Origin: Lentisphaerota bacterium | GTDB lineage: Bacteria > Verrucomicrobiota > Lentisphaeria > Victivallales > UBA1829 | Assembly (NCBI GenBank): GCA_015061915.1 | Contig: SUVR01000004.1 | Location: forward strand, 1-64,000 | DNA: 64,000 nt | Direction: 5' to 3' | Position numbers and translations under genes: made by a program | Part shown: piece by piece, positions 35,127 through 43,644 of the stretch | How positions within the stretch are numbered: the stretch's first letter is position 1 | Layout of the letters: every line of letters starts with the position of its first letter | The notes under the pieces: model-generated | The model's input: only the letters and a program-made list of their open reading frames with translations | What the model was told of the DNA's origin: nothing | The model's database searches: none

Positions 35127-37192
35127 AGATCAATCAAGAACAGGAACATAACTGCTGCTGCGGACACGATCACCATCATGATCATCACCACGATCATGCC
35201 TGCGGCTGCGGACACGATCATCATCACGATCATCACGAAGCGGACCCGGACGAACCGACACGCTGCATTTCCTGCGGCGCACCCATCGGCGGTGCCGGAC
35301 ACTCCCGCTCTATGGGCAGACCCCTCTTTGCATTTTTCGGCGGTTTGCTGATCCTCAACAGCTATCTGCTCCCGCTCCTCTTTGAAAATGCAGAGTTTGC
35401 GGCAAATCTTTCCGCATTCCTCGGCGCACTCTGTCTGGCTCTTCCCATTGTGGCAACTGCGATCAAAGACCTGCTGGAAGGCAGGGTTTATATGAACGAA
35501 CTGGTGGCTTTGGCGATCCTGGCGGCATTTGCCGGAGGTGACTTCCGCGCTGCCGGATTGATCGCATTCTTCCTGCTGGTCACGATCATTATTGAAACGC
35601 ATACCGCCAGCGGCGCTCAGCGATCCATTGAAGCGTTGATCCGCCTCACTCCCCATACCGCCCGCAAACTGGATGGCGATACGGAAAAAGAAGTGGATGT
35701 GCTGGATCTGGCTCTCGATGACCTCATTATGGTGCGACCCGGCGAAAACTTCCCCGTTGACGGCGTGATCGTCAGCGGTAAAAGTGCGGTCAATCAGGCA
35801 TCCATTACCGGGGAATCCCTGCCGGTGGATAAGGCTGCAGGCGATGAGATCTATGCCGGTACGATGAATATTTCCGGCGCCCTGACGGTCCGGGTGACAA
35901 AGCTCGGCTCCGATACCACACTCGGAAAAGTAAAGGATATGATCCTTTCTGCGGAACGCAATAAAACACCGATCGTCCGGATCATCGACCGCTATGCCGG
36001 TTACTATACCCCCACGATCGTGATGCTCGCCACCATTACCTGGTGGCTGACAGACGGCAATCTGAACCGGGTCATTGCTCTGCTGGTCATTGCCTGTCCC
36101 TGCGCTGTGGTTCTGGCAACCCCCACCACGATCGTTGCGGCAGTGGCAGCTGCGGCACGCCTCGGTGTCCTGATCAAAAATATTTCCCATCTGGAACTCA
36201 CAGCAAAGATCCGGGCGGTTGTTTTCGATAAAACCGGCACTCTGACGGAAGGGGAACTTTCCGTGGCGCGTCTTTCTCCGGCGGATCAGATCCAGCCTGC
36301 CGTACTGGTCCAGACTGCGGTCTCACTGGAAGCACAAAGCAACCACCCCACGGCATTGGCGATCCAGCGTCTGGCGGCCGATGCCGGGATCAAGCCCCTG
36401 CCTGCCGATGACCTGGCGGAAGAACACGGGAAAGGGGTCAGCGCTCTTGTCAACGGCAAACGGATTTACGTAGGCAGAGCGGCATGGCTGAAATCCTTTG
36501 GTGTGACCGTGCCGGAATCCATTGACGAATCGGAAGGCATGAGCGTTGTTTATGTTTCCTCCGAAACGGAGTTTCTCGGCTGGATCGGATTCAAGGATAA
36601 GATCCGCCCGGAAGCAGCCGAAGCGATCCGCGACTTGAAATCGCTGGGGATCACCCATTGCGCAATGGTCACCGGTGACCGTGCCGCCGTGGCGACCGTG
36701 ATCGCCTCTCAACTGGATATTGATGATGTCCGCAGCGACTGCCTGCCCCAGACGAAAGTGGAATATGTGGAAAAAGTCAAAGAAAACAGCGTGGTTGCCG
36801 TGGTGGGCGATGGTGTGAATGACGCCCCTGCCCTTGCCGCCGGTGATCTCGGGATCGCTATGGGTGCCATCGGCAGCGACATCGCCATCAACTCTGCGTC
36901 GGTCGCTCTGATGACCAACGACCTGCGCCGGATCCCCATGCTGGTGAGACTTTCCAGAAAAACCAACTCCATTATGAATCAGAACCTGGCATTCGGCTTG
37001 CTCTTTGTCCTTTGCGGGATCATCCTTTCCGTCTTCGGCGGTATGGATCCGATCATGGCGGCTGTCCTTCACACGGTCAGTACGCTCATCGTGATCTTCA
37101 ACAGCGCCCGGCTTGTCCGTACCGGCGAGGAACTGGCACCTGCCGGGCTGCCGGCTCCGGATGAGAAAAAAAATGAATCGGGAGCAGCATAA
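35123..37192 (+). CDS. P1B-type heavy-metal ATPase with His/Cys-rich N-terminus
   Basis: 689 residues. The first 40 are a metal-binding tail with alternating Cys, Gly, His and Asp (CCCGHDHHHDH, then ACGCGHDHHHDHH), followed by CISCG. Family motifs: the TGES actuator loop (ITGESLPV), CPC at 325-327 in the sixth helix, phosphorylated D369 in DKTGTLTEG, the SNHP motif of P1B pumps and GDGVNDAPAL. All catalytic residues are present. CPC pumps usually move Zn, Cd, Pb or Cu out of the cytoplasm. The last helix reads VLHTVSTLIVIFNSARL, which does not clearly assign the metal. It is embedded among SPFH and ABC genes without a metal regulator. Confidence 0.92.
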   Translation: MKINQEQEHNCCCGHDHHHDHHHDHACGCGHDHHHDHHEADPDEPTRCISCGAPIGGAGHSRSMGRPLFAFFGGLLILNSYLLPLLFENAEFAANLSAFLGALCLALPIVATAIKDLLEGRVYMNELVALAILAAFAGGDFRAAGLIAFFLLVTIIIETHTASGAQRSIEALIRLTPHTARKLDGDTEKEVDVLDLALDDLIMVRPGENFPVDGVIVSGKSAVNQASITGESLPVDKAAGDEIYAGTMNISGALTVRVTKLGSDTTLGKVKDMILSAERNKTPIVRIIDRYAGYYTPTIVMLATITWWLTDGNLNRVIALLVIACPCAVVLATPTTIVAAVAAAARLGVLIKNISHLELTAKIRAVVFDKTGTLTEGELSVARLSPADQIQPAVLVQTAVSLEAQSNHPTALAIQRLAADAGIKPLPADDLAEEHGKGVSALVNGKRIYVGRAAWLKSFGVTVPESIDESEGMSVVYVSSETEFLGWIGFKDKIRPEAAEAIRDLKSLGITHCAMVTGDRAAVATVIASQLDIDDVRSDCLPQTKVEYVEKVKENSVVAVVGDGVNDAPALAAGDLGIAMGAIGSDIAINSASVALMTNDLRRIPMLVRLSRKTNSIMNQNLAFGLLFVLCGIILSVFGGMDPIMAAVLHTVSTLIVIFNSARLVRTGEELAPAGLPAPDEKKNESGAA

Positions 37193-38334
37193 TGGAACAG
37201 GAACTTGTGATCAGCGCCACCGGATTGACAAAGGTCTTCCGTGATTTCTGGAACCGCTCCAAAGCGGCGGCGGTCAATGACATCGACTTTGAAGTCCGGC
37301 GCGGCGAAGTTTTCGGGCTGCTCGGTCCCAACGGGTCCGGCAAATCCACTACGGTCAAGATGCTGCTGGGACTGCTGTATCCCACTTCCGGTATTTTGCG
37401 TGTGATGGGGCAGTCACCCCGATCTGTCAAAGCAAAATGTGCCATCGGGTATCTGCCGGAAGAAACCTATCTCTACAAATATCTGACCGCCTATGAAACA
37501 TTGGATTTCTTCGGCTCTCTTTTCGGACTTTCCGCAGCCGAGCGCAAAAGTCGCGCCCTGCAGTTGCTGGATATGGTAGGGCTTTCTCACGCAGCCAACC
37601 GGAAAGTCGGCGAATTTTCCAAAGGGATGGCGCGCCGGATCGGGCTTGCACAGGCAATGATCAACGATCCGGACCTGCTGATCCTGGACGAACCCACATC
37701 CGGTCTTGACCCTATCGGCTGCCGGGAAGTGAAAGATCTGATCAAGACCTTGAAAGCCCGTGGCAAAACGGTGGTCATCACCAGTCATCTGCTCAGTGAT
37801 GTGGAAAGCATCTGCGACCGGGTCGTGATCCTCTACGGCGGCAGGATCCGGGCGGAAGGCGCCCTCTCGGATCTGCTGGCAATCTCTGAAAAAGATACGA
37901 TCACGCTCCCACATCTGCAGGAACAGGATCTGAATGAAGTCATGGCAGCCTGCAGAAAGTTTGCAGACGCAGATCAGATCGATCTGGAACACCCCCGCAT
38001 GACGCTGGAAGATTTCTTCCTGGATGTGGTGGCAAAAGCCAAACAGGAAGCTGCCGGTACTGCCGGAGCGCAATCCGGAAACGGCGTGGCAGCATACCTC
38101 TCCGCCGAACCGGAAAAATCCGGTCTGCTGGAACAGCTTTCTGCCGCAGTACCGCCCCCCGCCAAACCGGTGGAACCGGAAGTTCCTGCTGAATCTGCCG
38201 ATACGGCAATACTGGACCGGCTGAAAGAGGAAAAAGCGGCAGTCACCCCGGCGGCAGATCCCGCCCCGCAGGAAGATCTTTCCGAAGCCAACAGCAAACT
38301 CAGCGCACTGCTGAACGACAAACGGGACATCTGA
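37192..38334 (+). CDS. ABC transporter ATP-binding protein
   Basis: 380 residues. Walker A GPNGSGKST, signature FSKGMARRIGLAQ (a variant of LSGGQ), Walker B LLILDEPTSGLDP and the switch histidine in VITSHLLSDVE. The family resembles CcmA/GldA-type exporters. Beyond the usual 240-300 residues it carries an extra Pro/Ala/Glu-rich tail (about 285-380), probably disordered. The start overlaps the previous stop by one base (TAATG). Its permease follows 4 bases downstream. Confidence 0.92.
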   Translation: MEQELVISATGLTKVFRDFWNRSKAAAVNDIDFEVRRGEVFGLLGPNGSGKSTTVKMLLGLLYPTSGILRVMGQSPRSVKAKCAIGYLPEETYLYKYLTAYETLDFFGSLFGLSAAERKSRALQLLDMVGLSHAANRKVGEFSKGMARRIGLAQAMINDPDLLILDEPTSGLDPIGCREVKDLIKTLKARGKTVVITSHLLSDVESICDRVVILYGGRIRAEGALSDLLAISEKDTITLPHLQEQDLNEVMAACRKFADADQIDLEHPRMTLEDFFLDVVAKAKQEAAGTAGAQSGNGVAAYLSAEPEKSGLLEQLSAAVPPPAKPVEPEVPAESADTAILDRLKEEKAAVTPAADPAPQEDLSEANSKLSALLNDKRDI

Positions 38335-38337
38335 AAA

Positions 38338-39882
38338 ATGACCGCCTTTCTTGCAATCGTCCGGCTAACCTGCAGATCAGCGTTCCGTTCAAACTTTTTC
38401 CGGGGTACGATCCTCTTTTTTATCGGTGTGACGCTGCTTATGCCATTGATCGTCAAGTCCGACGGCACGGCAGTCAGTATGATCAAGATCACGCTGGAGT
38501 ACAGTCTAACGCTGGCTGCCGCCCTGCTTTCCATTTCTGCGGTCTGGCTGGGTGCTTCGGAAATCACAGCTGACGTAGAAGATAAACGGCTGCAAATGGT
38601 TGCGGTCAAACCGGTTGCCCGTCCGCTCATCTATCTTGCGAAATTTACCGGCATCCTGGCGCTCCATGCCTTACTGCTGTTGATCGCTGCGGTCATTATT
38701 TATGCACTGACTTTCTACCGGGTCGCCTCCATGGATTTTGCTCCCGGCGAGAAAGAGCAGCTTTATGCGGAGATCCTTACCGCCCGGCGGATCTACCAAC
38801 CGGATCCTGCTCAAAAAAATATTGATCAGGCAGTGGAGGAAGAGATCCGGAAACACCTGGAAGTCGCCCGGATGCAGGGAAAAGATATGCCGGATGACTG
38901 GAAAACCGTCCGGACCAAAACCGGCGAGTTTGACGAACAGGAGATCCGGCGCCGTCTGCGGGACCGTATGCGGCTGGCGGAATCTGCCATTGCTCCCGGA
39001 GCGTACAAGGACTGGACCTACTCCAACCTGCCGGAAAATCTGGATGGACCGGTCCGGATCCGTTATAAAACATTCTTTGAACTCTCCGGAAACAATCAGG
39101 ATAAGACACACGGGGTCTGGGGCTGGAAATACCATTTTGCCATTCCGGACAGCGGAAAAACGGTGGAATTGCCGGTTTACTTTGTGCCGGATAATATGGC
39201 ATTGGAACTGCTCACCATGCAGACAACAGAGTTTGAGATCGCCCCCAGAGGCACTCCGGAACGGGCACAATATACCTGCGCACGGGGATTCGGAAAAGCG
39301 GGGCAGAACCTGATCACTTATGCGGCACCTTATCCGCAACAGGACACCCTGATGGTCAAGGACGGCAAAGGGCAGCTGCGTTTTCTTTCTCTCGATAAAA
39401 AGGGAAAGACTCTTTATTTTGCGGGGAACGGACCTGAACTGCTGGTCCCGGTTACCGGATTTTTCAATAATTACTGCAGAACAGTTCTGGTCCTTCTGTT
39501 CCTGATCATGGCGTTTGCTGCGATGGGAATGGCATTTTCCGCCTGTTTCTCTCTGGCATCGGGTATCTTTCTCACGCTGGCATATCTGATCTGGGGGATC
39601 AGCACCCGATTCGTGCTGGATCTCTTTACCAACACTGCCGTTGCGCCCCATAACATTCTGGAAAAATTCAACTACTATGCGGGAAAATACATCGATATGC
39701 TTCTGTTTGATCCGTCCAGTTTTGCGGCTCAGGAAAAACTATCTTCCGGTGAGTTGGTGGAATTTTCCTATATCAGTGCCGTTTTTGTGTTGCAGATCGT
39801 GATCAAGATCCTGCCGGTCTTTCTGGTTGGACTCTGGGTCTACTCAAAGCGGGAGCTTGCTCTCGCCGGAAAGGACCGGTGA
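38338..39882 (+). CDS. ABC transporter permease
   Basis: 514 residues. Membrane helices are visible near the N-terminus (about 20-45, 55-75, 97-120) and in the C-terminal third (about 380-510). Between them lies a hydrophilic domain of about 250 residues, probably outside the cytoplasm, with no recognised fold. The topology fits ABC-2/NatB/GldF-like permeases with an inserted soluble domain. It is the evident partner of the ATPase just upstream. The cargo is unknown; lipids, drugs or signals for membrane remodelling are possible. Confidence 0.85.
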   Translation: MTAFLAIVRLTCRSAFRSNFFRGTILFFIGVTLLMPLIVKSDGTAVSMIKITLEYSLTLAAALLSISAVWLGASEITADVEDKRLQMVAVKPVARPLIYLAKFTGILALHALLLLIAAVIIYALTFYRVASMDFAPGEKEQLYAEILTARRIYQPDPAQKNIDQAVEEEIRKHLEVARMQGKDMPDDWKTVRTKTGEFDEQEIRRRLRDRMRLAESAIAPGAYKDWTYSNLPENLDGPVRIRYKTFFELSGNNQDKTHGVWGWKYHFAIPDSGKTVELPVYFVPDNMALELLTMQTTEFEIAPRGTPERAQYTCARGFGKAGQNLITYAAPYPQQDTLMVKDGKGQLRFLSLDKKGKTLYFAGNGPELLVPVTGFFNNYCRTVLVLLFLIMAFAAMGMAFSACFSLASGIFLTLAYLIWGISTRFVLDLFTNTAVAPHNILEKFNYYAGKYIDMLLFDPSSFAAQEKLSSGELVEFSYISAVFVLQIVIKILPVFLVGLWVYSKRELALAGKDR

Positions 39883-39888
39883 GCCGAT

Positions 39889-41445
39889 ATGCCGAAATAT
39901 ATTCTGATTCTGCTGGCTGTCGTAATGACCTGTATTTCTCTGGGGATCGTATGGAAGATCCAGGATTATCAGGATCAGGTCATCATTGAAAAAAAACTGC
40001 TCCCGGAAGATTTTGCAAAACAGCATGGCGCACCTCCCGGAGTTGCCCTCTCCAATGTCTTTCTTGGCCCCTTCCGGAATCTGATGGTCAGCGCGCTCTG
40101 GCTCCGGATGGACCGTCTTCAGAAACAGGGCAAATTCTTTGAAATGGTCCAGCTGGCGGACTGGCTTTTGCGGGTGCAGCCGGAAAACGCCACTGCCGCC
40201 CAATATCTTGCCTGGAATATGGCGTATAATATTACCGTCACGCAGCAAAATTATGATGTTCGCAGGCGTTGGATCAAAAAAGCACTGGAAACGCTGCAGA
40301 CAGCAATGAAATACAATCCGAACGATCCCATTCTCTACCGGGAAATGGCTTGGATCTATCAACACAAACTGGGTGATGAACTGGATAATGCCGGACCGTA
40401 CTACCGGGCAAAAATGGCAGAAGAAAACCTGCGGATCTTCGGCGGAACTCACAGTCCGGACTGGAAACAACTGGCGGCGGAACCGGAAAGCTGGGAGGCT
40501 TTTTACGAAAAAAATCCTACATTGAGACGGTTTTGCTCCGGAAGGGAGGAGGAACTGGAAAAGATGTTCCTTGCAACCGGCGCCCCGCCCGAAAAAATCG
40601 TTCTGAACGAATCGGAAAAAGAGAAACTGACCCTGTTCCTCCGGAATATGGTGATCCGGAACGATTTGATGATCGATCCTGCACACGCGGCGTGGGTCGA
40701 AGCGGAATACGGAAAGCTGAACTGGCTCCTGCCGGATGCGTTCGCCATTTACTGGGGAAGTATGGGGCTGAAAAAAATCCCGGATGAACGGACCCTGCAC
40801 TGTCAGCGGATCGTAGCGCAAGGTCTGAAAATGATGATGCTCAGCGGGAGGATCATTTATGCGGATGGCGAACCCGGTCAGAATTATATCCGTCTGCCCG
40901 ATTTCAATCTGGTGGATGTGGCGTGCCGGGAAATCAAAAAGATGGCGGACCTGATGCAGGGCGGACTTGAATACAGCGGCTATCATTATTTTCTGATGGA
41001 CGTGGTGGAGATGCTCTACCTCTACGGCTATAAAGAAAAAGCTGCGGAATATTACAAGATCCTTACGGAGGAAGTTCCTACGGAAACAAAAGATAAAACG
41101 GTTCAGGAATTTGTGATGGCGCGGGTCCGCGATAAGATCAAGACGATGCGGAATGACCAGTTGCAGGGAACCGTCTCCAGCTTCATCCTCCAGAGTATCT
41201 TCGCCTTTGCAAACGGTGCCGATGACGATGCGCAGGAAATGCTGCAGGGAGCGGAAGTTCTTTACAATACATACCGGAAAGCACACAACAGCGATGAAGA
41301 ACGGGAGCGTTTGCGCCTTCCGCCCTTCAAAGAATTCAAACGGAATGTGACAGATCTGGTCCTGAAACGTTTTCCGGATCTCTCTCCCACCGTTAAAGCA
41401 AAACTCGATTTGCAGGAAAACAAAGTCCCGACAGTTGAAAAATAA
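39889..41445 (+). CDS. Membrane-anchored TPR-like protein
   Basis: 518 residues: one N-terminal helix (YILILLAVVMTCISLGIVW), then a helical protein whose spacing suggests degenerate TPR repeats (LADWLLRVQPENATAAQYLAWNMAY; LQTAMKYNPNDPILYREMAWIY). No catalytic motif seen. It starts 6 bases after the permease and ends the SPFH-ABC operon, so it is probably a periplasmic scaffold for the machinery encoded upstream. The leuB promoter overlaps its last codons. Confidence 0.72.
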   Translation: MPKYILILLAVVMTCISLGIVWKIQDYQDQVIIEKKLLPEDFAKQHGAPPGVALSNVFLGPFRNLMVSALWLRMDRLQKQGKFFEMVQLADWLLRVQPENATAAQYLAWNMAYNITVTQQNYDVRRRWIKKALETLQTAMKYNPNDPILYREMAWIYQHKLGDELDNAGPYYRAKMAEENLRIFGGTHSPDWKQLAAEPESWEAFYEKNPTLRRFCSGREEELEKMFLATGAPPEKIVLNESEKEKLTLFLRNMVIRNDLMIDPAHAAWVEAEYGKLNWLLPDAFAIYWGSMGLKKIPDERTLHCQRIVAQGLKMMMLSGRIIYADGEPGQNYIRLPDFNLVDVACREIKKMADLMQGGLEYSGYHYFLMDVVEMLYLYGYKEKAAEYYKILTEEVPTETKDKTVQEFVMARVRDKIKTMRNDQLQGTVSSFILQSIFAFANGADDDAQEMLQGAEVLYNTYRKAHNSDEERERLRLPPFKEFKRNVTDLVLKRFPDLSPTVKAKLDLQENKVPTVEK

Positions 41446-41463
41446 CCGACCGGGCTGTATATT
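41435..41463 (+). promoter_or_regulatory. Predicted leuB promoter
   Basis: TTGAAA (41435-41440), a 17-base spacer and TATATT (41458-41463). The -35 lies inside the 3' end of the TPR-like gene. Confidence 0.65.
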
Positions 41464-41501
41464 ATAGAATCATCAACAAATCACTATACAGGAGAACAAA
41501 T

Positions 41502-42614
41502 ATGGCACAGAGATCATATCGGATCGCAGCACTGCCGGGCGACGGCACCGGTCCGGAAGTCGTGGCGGAAGGCATCAAAGTCATCAACGCCGCCGCAAAG
41601 AAATTCGGTTTTGAAATTTCCTTCGACACCTATAACTGGGGTGGCGATCATTATCTTGCGACCGGCGAACTTCTCCCCGATGATGCGGAAGAAACGCTGA
41701 AAAAGTATGATGCCGTCTTCCTGGGTGCAATCGGCTCCCCGAAAGTCAAACCCGGTATTCTGGAAAAAGGTATCCTGCTCCGTCTCCGTTTTGCACTGGA
41801 TCAGTACATCAACCTGCGTCCGGTCAAACTGTTCCCCGGCGTGGAATGTCCTCTCGTCGGCAAGGGTCCGGAAGATATTGACTACGTGGTGGTCCGTGAA
41901 AATACCGGCGACGTCTATACCGGTATGGGCGGAGCCTCTCAGGTCGGTACCCCGGATGAAGTCGCAGTTCAGGAAATGGTCTACACCCGTAAACAGGTCG
42001 ACCGCTGCCTGAAGTACGCTTTTGAACTTGCCCGCAAACGCCACAGCAAGGAAAATCCGTGGAAAGGTCTGAGCGCAGAAGATAAAGCTGCCGGATACAC
42101 CGCACAGCTCACCCTCTGCGGCAAAACCAACGTGCTGACTTATGTGTTCGGTATGTGGGAACGGGCATTCCATGAAATGGGCAAACAGTACCCCGATGTG
42201 AAACTGAACTACTGCCATATCGATGCCACCTGTATGTGGATGGTCAAAAACCCGGAATGGTTCGACGTGATCGTGACCGCCAATATGTTCGGCGACATCA
42301 TCACCGACCTCGCAGCGATGACCAGCGGCGGTATGGGCATCTCCGCCGGCGGTAACCTGAACCCCGAAGGCGTCAGTATGTTTGAACCCATCGGCGGCTC
42401 CGCTCCGAAATATACCGGCTTGGGCGTCATCAACCCCTGCGCCGCCATCCTCGCCGGCGCAATGATGTTGGACTATCTGGGCGAAACCGAAGCTGCAAAG
42501 GCAATCGAAAACTCCGTGGCGTTCTGCACCGAAAAGAAACTGAAATCCCTCTCCGCCGGTAAAATGGGTTACTCCACCAGCGGCGTGGGCGATCTCGTGG
42601 CAGAAAATCTCTGA
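41502..42614 (+). CDS. leuB: 3-isopropylmalate dehydrogenase
   Basis: 370 residues; beta-decarboxylating NAD dehydrogenase for the third step of leucine synthesis. Visible features are the start LPGDGTGPEVV, the substrate helix LEKGILLRLRFALDQYINLRP, VVRENTGDVYTG, GKTNVLTY with the catalytic lysine, the metal site DVIVTANMFGDIITD and the NAD-binding GSAPKYTG. The wording of the substrate helix is of the actinobacterial LeuB type rather than the enterobacterial one; tartrate or homoisocitrate dehydrogenase is a less likely alternative. AGGAG precedes the start. No other leu gene is close. Confidence 0.9.
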   Translation: MAQRSYRIAALPGDGTGPEVVAEGIKVINAAAKKFGFEISFDTYNWGGDHYLATGELLPDDAEETLKKYDAVFLGAIGSPKVKPGILEKGILLRLRFALDQYINLRPVKLFPGVECPLVGKGPEDIDYVVVRENTGDVYTGMGGASQVGTPDEVAVQEMVYTRKQVDRCLKYAFELARKRHSKENPWKGLSAEDKAAGYTAQLTLCGKTNVLTYVFGMWERAFHEMGKQYPDVKLNYCHIDATCMWMVKNPEWFDVIVTANMFGDIITDLAAMTSGGMGISAGGNLNPEGVSMFEPIGGSAPKYTGLGVINPCAAILAGAMMLDYLGETEAAKAIENSVAFCTEKKLKSLSAGKMGYSTSGVGDLVAENL

Positions 42615-42667
42615 GATCAAACTGCTGGATAGACACGCCCGCTGAAAAAACAACGCGGCACGGCAGC

Positions 42668-42710
42668 AGCGGCATGAGCAAAAAAATGCTCATGCCGCTT
42701 CGCTTTTTTT
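42668..42710 (+). terminator. Probable intrinsic terminator of leuB (arm 1)
   Basis: Arm 1 of the cloverleaf, 13 base pairs with an A6 loop, is followed after 4 bases by seven T (42704-42710) in the leuB direction. Confidence 0.65.
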
Positions 42711-42737
42711 CTGCGCACCACGCTTTTGCGTGCGCAG

Positions 42738-42772
42738 AAAAAAGCGGCGCCCGGTCCGTTGGGACCGGGCGC
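42738..42772 (-). terminator. Probable intrinsic terminator of the sigma factor gene (arm 3)
   Basis: Read on the minus strand, arm 3 (11 base pairs) is followed after 3 bases by six T. It lies 54 bases after the sigma-factor stop. Confidence 0.6.
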
Positions 42773-42826
42773 GCTGCCGTGCCGCGTGTTTTTTCATTGC
42801 GGGCGGAGACGGTGATCAAAGACAGC

Positions 42827-43426
42827 TTAAAGTTCTTCTTTCAACCGTTCGATTTCTTCGGTCAAACGCTGTTTGACGCGTTGTTTGTAGACATAAATAC
42901 TGCTTTCTGCCAGTCCCAGTTTTACGGCGATCTCCGGTACGGGGATCCCCTGTCGGCACATAGCGAACACCTGCAGAGTTTTCCGGTCGAAATTACCGGA
43001 GATATTCTTCAGTGCCAGTTCCGGCAGATACCGTTCCCATTCCTGTTCGGCGAGTGCCTCCACTTCCGGACGGATCGTCATTTCTTCTGAATCATCATTG
43101 CCCCAGTCGAGGGTGGAAAGGGATATATGGGAAGGACCGTTGGCGCGGATAAAATTTTTCGCGGCATTTCCGGCGATACAGCAGATCCAGGAACGGAAGC
43201 GGCCTTTTTCCGGCTTGTATTGAAACTCCGGCATTGCATTCCAGATTTTCACAAGCGTGATCTGTACAACTTCATCGGCATCATGGTGATTCAGTCCGAT
43301 ACGCCGTACAAGATTGTAGATATATTTCCGGTAATAAGCAGTAAACTCCGCCCACGCCCGGTCATCATTCTGATCTTTTGCCTTGCCGATCAACGTTACA
43401 CGTGTCAGCATACTGTCTTCACTCAT
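42827..43426 (-). CDS. ECF-type RNA polymerase sigma factor
   Basis: 199 residues. Region 2 is clear (YIYNLVRRIGLNHHDADEVVQITLVKIW...FRSWICCIAGNAAKNFIR), as is a region 4 helix-turn-helix (GIPVPEIAVKLGLAESSIYVYKQRVKQRL). There is no region 1 or 3, as expected for ECF factors. A longer frame from 43477 would start upstream of the predicted transcript start; ATG 43426, preceded by GAGAAGGTGAAAG, is chosen. No anti-sigma gene is adjacent, so control is probably transcriptional or through a protein elsewhere. Confidence 0.9.
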   Translation of the reverse strand: MSEDSMLTRVTLIGKAKDQNDDRAWAEFTAYYRKYIYNLVRRIGLNHHDADEVVQITLVKIWNAMPEFQYKPEKGRFRSWICCIAGNAAKNFIRANGPSHISLSTLDWGNDDSEEMTIRPEVEALAEQEWERYLPELALKNISGNFDRKTLQVFAMCRQGIPVPEIAVKLGLAESSIYVYKQRVKQRLTEEIERLKEEL

Positions 43427-43475
43427 GAACTTTCTTTCACCTTCTCCGGTCTGTCCAACGAACCGGTTTCGTATC

Positions 43476-43503
43476 ATTATAATGCTTTTTTTTCACTTTT
43501 CCA
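43476..43503 (-). promoter_or_regulatory. Predicted sigma-factor gene promoter
   Basis: On the minus strand, TGGAAA (43503-43498), a 16-base spacer and TATAAT (43481-43476). Confidence 0.5.
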
Positions 43504-43566
43504 GTTTTTTTATAAAAAAATATCAACTTTTTTGCATTACTTGTCATTTTTTCTTCGCCTTGGGTA

Positions 43567-43594
43567 TTGCATTTCACGGGAAAGAGGCTATATT
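43567..43594 (+). promoter_or_regulatory. Predicted glyS promoter
   Basis: TTGCAT (43567-43572), a 16-base spacer and TATATT (43589-43594). No T-box-like leader is present in the 50 bases before the gene. Confidence 0.5.
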
Positions 43595-43644
43595 GTTATA
43601 ATATAAAATAACAGTCACAAAAATTGCAAGAAAGGATTTTTACA

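Larger units (their letters stand above)
42636..42806. repeat. Three-armed cloverleaf (nested perfect inverted repeats)
   Basis: The outer stem is CGCGGCACGGCAGC (42654-42667), exactly complementary to 42773-42786. It continues outward, with small bulges, through an A6/T6 tract and cccgc/gcggg. Inside, three hairpins fill the space with a single free base (T42700): 42668-42699 (13 perfect pairs, A6 loop), 42701-42746 (with a 3-base bulge) and 42747-42772 (11 perfect pairs, 4-base loop). Such complete tiling by perfect stems cannot be chance. It lies between convergent genes. Confidence 0.9.

Noticed and set aside
35123-35260. The His-rich start of the P-type ATPase as a repeat-expansion artefact
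   Set aside because: The frame is open and coupled to the upstream gene by ATGA, and Cys-Gly-His-Asp blocks are sensible metal ligands, so it is kept as coding.
42636-42806. An integron attC site or CRISPR array as explanation of the cloverleaf
   Set aside because: There is no integrase, no cassette array, no repeat-spacer periodicity, and the attC core site GTTRRRY pair was not seen in the expected place.
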